From: Opitutales bacterium
GTDB lineage: Bacteria; Verrucomicrobiota; Verrucomicrobiia; Opitutales; Oceanipulchritudinaceae
DNA: 40,046 nt
NCBI GenBank assembly: GCA_020831585.1
Contig: JAFIGE010000032.1
Span: 1-40,046 of the forward strand
Reading direction: 5' to 3'
A program made the translations under genes and the position numbers. This document shows positions 36,677-40,046 of this stretch, piece by piece. Each line of letters begins with the position of its first letter. Positions within the stretch are counted from its first letter, which is position 1. A model generated the notes under the pieces. It saw only the letters and a program-made list of their open reading frames with translations, had not been told where the DNA came from and did not search any database.

Positions 36677-37783
36677 ATGAAGACCCTGCTCAAATGGCTC
36701 CTTCCTCTTCTCTGCATCGCCGCTCTCGTGGCATGGTTTGCCACGCGCCTGCGCGTTGAAGTCATCACGGGTGAAGCAACCGTAGGGACAGCCGTGAACG
36801 CGGTTACCGGAACGGTGGAAATCTTCGCATCGCAAGACCTCACTTTTCGCACCGAACGCCCCGGTCGCCTCGTCGAAGTGCCGGTCTCCGTCGGCACCGA
36901 AGTCAAAACCGGCGACCCCCTGGGTGTTCAGGCCTCCGCCCGCCTCGACTTGCGAATGGCCAACATCCGCATTCGCCTCGAATCCGCCGAAGCCCGCCTC
37001 GCCCTGCGGCATCCGCGGGAGTTTGAACTCGATAACCTTGATCGCGAAATTGAAGCTGCCCGCTTGGCCGTGGAACTCAATCAGGCACCCCGCTCCCGCC
37101 TCGAACAAGTGAAACGTGAACGCGAGCGCATCCAAACCGTCTACGAAGCCGAGAAACTCTCCGCAGCGGAGTTCATTGATCTCCTCAAAAACGATCTTGC
37201 GCAGCTCCAGCTTGAACAAGACGAACTCACCGTGCGCGCCACTTTCGATGGCACCGTGACGGAGGTCTTCCGGTTCGCTGGCGACTACATCGGCAGTGGC
37301 GTCGCCATTGCCCGCGTCATCGCTCCCGGCCGGTTTGGTGTCCTCACCCTCAACGAAGAAGATTTCTTCGGAGTTGCCAAAGGGCAGCCGGTCACCGTCC
37401 GCCTCGCCGGCTTTCCCGACCGCAGCTTTGAAGGCAGGGTGGGCGAGATCGGAGCGGTGGCGGATGCCAACGAAAAAACACGCACGCTCAACCTCTCGAT
37501 CGAAGATCCCGAGAAAGTCCTGGTCCCTGGCCTCACCGGCGAGGCCCTCCTCTACAAAGACATCCGTGAAGACGCGATCCTCGTGCCGCGGCGCGCGCTC
37601 ATCGGCAACCGGCTCTTTGTCGTCGAAGACGGACGCGTACAGATACGGGAGGTCCAACGGGGTTTCGTCGGCATCGACCGGGCGGAAATCCTCTCCGGCC
37701 TCCGCGCGGGGGAAATGGTCATTCTTGAAAACCAGGGCCTCGTTCGGGAGGGCATGCGCGTGCGCACACGGGCCGCACGCTGA
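36677..37783 (+). CDS. Periplasmic adaptor (HlyD/MacA/RND-type) subunit of export system
   Basis: The product has 368 residues. A single N-terminal anchor helix (LLKWLLPLLCIAALVAWF) is followed by a lipoyl/biotinyl-like half (PGRLVEVPVSVGTEVKTGDPL), a long coiled-coil hairpin (about 95-190, rich in Glu, Arg and Leu), and the returning lipoyl strand ATFDGTVTEVFRFAGDYI. Beta-barrel and membrane-proximal domains follow. This layout links an inner-membrane ABC transporter to a TolC-type duct. The gene lies between the outer-membrane factor (16 bp) and the ABC permease (25 bp). The exported compound is unknown. Confidence 0.9.
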   Translation: MKTLLKWLLPLLCIAALVAWFATRLRVEVITGEATVGTAVNAVTGTVEIFASQDLTFRTERPGRLVEVPVSVGTEVKTGDPLGVQASARLDLRMANIRIRLESAEARLALRHPREFELDNLDREIEAARLAVELNQAPRSRLEQVKRERERIQTVYEAEKLSAAEFIDLLKNDLAQLQLEQDELTVRATFDGTVTEVFRFAGDYIGSGVAIARVIAPGRFGVLTLNEEDFFGVAKGQPVTVRLAGFPDRSFEGRVGEIGAVADANEKTRTLNLSIEDPEKVLVPGLTGEALLYKDIREDAILVPRRALIGNRLFVVEDGRVQIREVQRGFVGIDRAEILSGLRAGEMVILENQGLVREGMRVRTRAAR

Positions 37784-37808
37784 TCGCCTTCCTAAAGACG
37801 TCTGACCC

Positions 37809-39071
37809 ATGGGCTCCGGAAAATTTCTCAACTTGCGAATCGCCTGGCGGCTGCTCCTCGCCAAGCGCCGCGCCATGCTCATGAGCCTCGGCGGAATCGT
37901 CTTTGGCATCGCCCTGCTCATTGTCACGCAGGCCCAAACCGCCGGATTCGAGCAGTTTTTCATTCGCACCATCCTGGGAACAAACGGTGCCCTCCGTATT
38001 CAGGACCGGTTCCAGCCAACCGTTGCGAGCATGGTGGCGCATGATGAAACAGGCGGCGCGGCCATGGAAATCGCCCTGCGCGAAGGCAGCACCTATGAAC
38101 CTGGAATTCGTCATCCCGCGCAAGTCCTGGAGGGCGTTTTCGCCTTCGAATCCGTTCTCGCGGCGGCACCGGTCCTCCGCGGCGAAGTGGCCATTTCAAG
38201 CGGTTTTCGCACCATGGAAGGCCGCCTTCACGGCATCGAAATCACCTCTTACCTCGCCGTCTCCGACCTCGACCAGCAAATTGTGCGCGGGTCTCTCCTC
38301 GATTTTGCGCAGCAGTCCGATGGCGTCATCCTCGGCTCCGTCCTCGCCGAGCGTCTCCAACTCCGGGTGGGCGATACGGTCTTCATGCGCAGCCGCCAGG
38401 AGCAGCGGCGATTCAGGGTCTCCGCCATCTTCGAGAGCGGCATCGAGCTCGTTGACCGCGTTCACTTCTATGCGCATATGCGGGAGACGCGGCGCGTGCT
38501 CAACGAATTCGAGCGGGTCTCCTACATCCAGGCGACACTCGTCGATCCCGACCTGGCCCCCATGATCGCCCGGCAAATGGAGTATGCTGTCGGTCATCAC
38601 GTCGCCAGTTGGCAAGAACGCGAACGCTCCTGGCTGGAAGTCTTCCGCGCCCTCAAGCTCTCCTCCGCCATCAGCATGACGACCATTCTCCTGATCGCCG
38701 GACTCGGCATGTTCAACACCCTAGCCATCATCGTCATGGAGCGCTCCCGCGAGATCGCCATCCTCCGCTCCATGGGCTACACCCGCCGCGATATCCTCGA
38801 AATCTTCCTCATGCAAGGGGTCATCGTTTACACCATCGGCACGCTCCTCGGTTGGATCTGCGCGGCAGCCCTCACCCGCACAATCGAAAGCATCCCCATC
38901 CGCATCCGGGGAATCTTTTCAACCGATCACTTTGTCATGTATTGGTCCTTTCAGCACTACCTGCTCGCCGCTGCCATCGCCGGTGTGGTGGTGCTCACGG
39001 CCGCCTTTATCCCCGCCCGGCGGGCCTCTCTCATTGAACCCGGTGACGTCGTGCGCGGAACCAGCGGCTGA
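37809..39071 (+). CDS. FtsX/MacB-family ABC transporter permease
   Basis: The product has 420 residues with the MacB/LolC/LolE layout: one N-terminal helix (MLMSLGGIVFGIALLIVTQA), a large periplasmic domain (about 45-270), then three C-terminal helices around 285-310, 335-365 and 375-405. The segment IVMERSREIAILRSMGYTRRDILEIFLMQG is the conserved cytoplasmic coupling region of FtsX-type permeases. Proteins of this class work by mechanotransmission rather than by moving substrate through the membrane. It pairs with the LolD-type ATPase encoded 25 bp downstream and with the adaptor upstream, forming a MacAB-TolC-like exporter. Confidence 0.92.
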   Translation: MGSGKFLNLRIAWRLLLAKRRAMLMSLGGIVFGIALLIVTQAQTAGFEQFFIRTILGTNGALRIQDRFQPTVASMVAHDETGGAAMEIALREGSTYEPGIRHPAQVLEGVFAFESVLAAAPVLRGEVAISSGFRTMEGRLHGIEITSYLAVSDLDQQIVRGSLLDFAQQSDGVILGSVLAERLQLRVGDTVFMRSRQEQRRFRVSAIFESGIELVDRVHFYAHMRETRRVLNEFERVSYIQATLVDPDLAPMIARQMEYAVGHHVASWQERERSWLEVFRALKLSSAISMTTILLIAGLGMFNTLAIIVMERSREIAILRSMGYTRRDILEIFLMQGVIVYTIGTLLGWICAAALTRTIESIPIRIRGIFSTDHFVMYWSFQHYLLAAAIAGVVVLTAAFIPARRASLIEPGDVVRGTSG

Positions 39072-39096
39072 TTTCCCTGTTTTGTCTCATCAACCC

Positions 39097-39780
39097 ATGC
39101 CCGCATCCGCACCCATCGTCGAAGTCCGCCGCCTCAACCGCTATCTTGGGGAAGGTGAAGGGCGCGTGCACGTTTTGCGCGATATCGACCTCACCCTCGA
39201 TGCGGGCCAGACCTACTCCATCGTCGGGCCCAGTGGTTGCGGCAAGAGCACGCTCCTTTACCTCCTCGGTCTCCTTGATCTTCCCGACAGCGGGGAAATC
39301 CACCTCAACGGCATCCGCGCCGACAACGCCGGCGAGGCCGAGCGCACCCGTCTGCGGGGAGCGCTGATCGGCTTTGTCTTTCAGTTTCACTTCCTCCTCG
39401 CCGAGTTCACGGCTCTCGAAAACATCCTCCTGCCCCTTCTCCGCCAGCGCACCATCCCCGAGCCCGAAGCCCGCGCCTGGGCCGAGGAAGTCCTTTGCCG
39501 TGTCGGTCTGCGCGACAAGCTCCACCGCCGCGGCAACCAACTCTCCGGGGGCGAACAGCAACGCGTCGCCGTCGCCCGTGCCCTCGCCAACAAGCCCCCC
39601 CTCCTCCTCGCCGACGAGCCCACCGGCAACCTCGACCAAGCCAACTCCGAAGCCCTCTTCGCCCTCCTCCACGAACTCGCCGCGACCCACAACCAAACCA
39701 TCCTCCTCGTCACCCACAACCCCGACCTCGCCCAGCGCTGCCACCACACCCTCCCCATGCGCGACGGTCGCTTCATCTGA
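39097..39780 (+). CDS. LolD/MacB-type ABC transporter ATPase
   Basis: The product has 227 residues, the usual size. Motifs are Walker [10 protein letters not shown] (44-52), the Q-loop region [17 protein letters not shown], signature [15 protein letters not shown], Walker [12 protein letters not shown] and the H-loop VTHN. The FQFHFLL variant of the Q-loop and ADEPTGNLD box are typical of the LolD/MacB/FtsE subgroup. ATG 39097 is chosen because the frame upstream overlaps the permease gene and looks non-coding. It is the last of four genes that together supply every part of a tripartite exporter. The palindrome and truncated RAYT-like gene follow. Confidence 0.95.
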   Translation: MPASAPIVEVRRLNRYLGEGEGRVHVLRDIDLTLDAGQTYSIVGPSGCGKSTLLYLLGLLDLPDSGEIHLNGIRADNAGEAERTRLRGALIGFVFQFHFLLAEFTALENILLPLLRQRTIPEPEARAWAEEVLCRVGLRDKLHRRGNQLSGGEQQRVAVARALANKPPLLLADEPTGNLDQANSEALFALLHELAATHNQTILLVTHNPDLAQRCHHTLPMRDGRFI

Positions 39781-39798
39781 CCCCCCTCTCATGGACGT

Positions 39799-39821
39799 AA
39801 TAATCTCTCAGACAGATTATT
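39799..39821. repeat. 8-bp perfect inverted repeat upstream of the terminal RAYT-like gene
   Basis: AATAATCT (39799-39806) and AGATTATT (39814-39821) are perfect reverse complements with a 7-nt loop (CTCAGAC). There is no T tract on either strand, so it is not an intrinsic terminator. It lies 38 bp before the start of the RAYT-like gene and could be the hairpin recognised by that protein or a promoter operator. Confidence 0.6.
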
Positions 39822-39859
39822 GCTTGACCAAAGCTCATTGGATACCGCATGGTGTGCGC

Positions 39860-40046
39860 ATGAAACGGATCAAGCTGAAGGGGCCTTGCTGCTATCATCT
39901 GATGGCGCGGTTGGGGCGGGAGGTGCCGGTTTGGACACGGGTTGAGCAGGAAGTCCTGCGCAAGATGCTGCGGCGCTTGGCGGACTTCGCAGGGGCGCGG
40001 ATTGTCACTTACTGCCTCATGAGCAATCACTTCCATGTGCTCCTGG
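39860..40046 (+). CDS. RAYT-like (Y1_Tnp) transposase, N-terminal part, cut by the window end
   Basis: Translation from ATG 39860 gives MKRIKLKGPCCYHLMARLG, and reaches MSNHFHVLL at the window edge. That last block is the HUH metal motif of Y1 transposases, at the same distance from the start as in the complete RAYT at 31213-32217 (conserved CYH near the N-terminus and HFH about 50 residues later). The two proteins are clearly different in sequence, so this is a second family member, not a recent copy. Its C-terminal part, catalytic tyrosine and downstream ends lie beyond the window. It sits directly after the export operon, about 80 bp away. Confidence 0.8.
   Translation, partial: MKRIKLKGPCCYHLMARLGREVPVWTRVEQEVLRKMLRRLADFAGARIVTYCLMSNHFHVLL

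Overview
The window looks like a chromosomal segment of a Gram-negative bacterium with high GC content, most likely a member of the Verrucomicrobiota (Opitutia-like). That placement is an inference. It rests on overall protein flavour, a DUF1080 protein, weak Shine-Dalgarno sequences at most starts, and RAYT-type transposases beside housekeeping genes; no rRNA or marker phylogeny could be run. TAG, TGA and TAA all end ordinary genes here, so the genetic code is standard. I saw no tRNA, rRNA, CRISPR array or prophage.

Region 1 (about 1-9090) is accessory. A very large exported protein is read leftward and is split by one in-frame TAG. Upstream of it on the same strand are two tandem paralogous LuxR-type regulators, and divergent from these is an iron-type alcohol dehydrogenase homologue. 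Region 2 (9351-15624) is a rightward run of gyrB, gyrA, a DUF1080 protein and ndk, closed by a clear intrinsic terminator. Region 3 (15625-23900) holds an EamA transporter, an orphan NtrC-type sigma-54 activator divergent from a membrane site-2-type metalloprotease, an SLC13-type permease with RCK-C domains, and an unusual fusion of an amidoligase with a class-I glutamine-amidotransferase-like (C26) hydrolase. A spacer with a perfect 18-bp tandem repeat and a small charged-protein gene follow.

Region 4 (24226-31102) contains rho, lacking the usual N-terminal helical domain, then a tight three-gene unit (an unknown 588-residue protein, hisF, a LolA-like exported protein). This unit runs tail-to-tail, with a 51-bp coding overlap, into a leftward exbB/tolQ-like-murJ pair. 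Region 5 (31213-35129) has a complete RAYT transposase just upstream of purM, and then a leftward YugP-like metallopeptidase and a metallophosphoesterase. A strong intrinsic terminator for the leftward strand lies inside the 3' end of purM. Region 6 (35311-39780) is a complete four-gene export operon: outer-membrane factor, periplasmic adaptor, FtsX/MacB-type permease and LolD-type ATPase. The window ends in a second, truncated RAYT-like gene preceded by an 8-bp inverted repeat.

The most unusual items are the amidoligase-hydrolase fusion, the interrupted giant protein with its paired regulators, the shortened Rho, the terminator embedded in a convergent coding sequence, and the uncharacterised gene coupled to hisF. 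None of them proves a new system from sequence alone.
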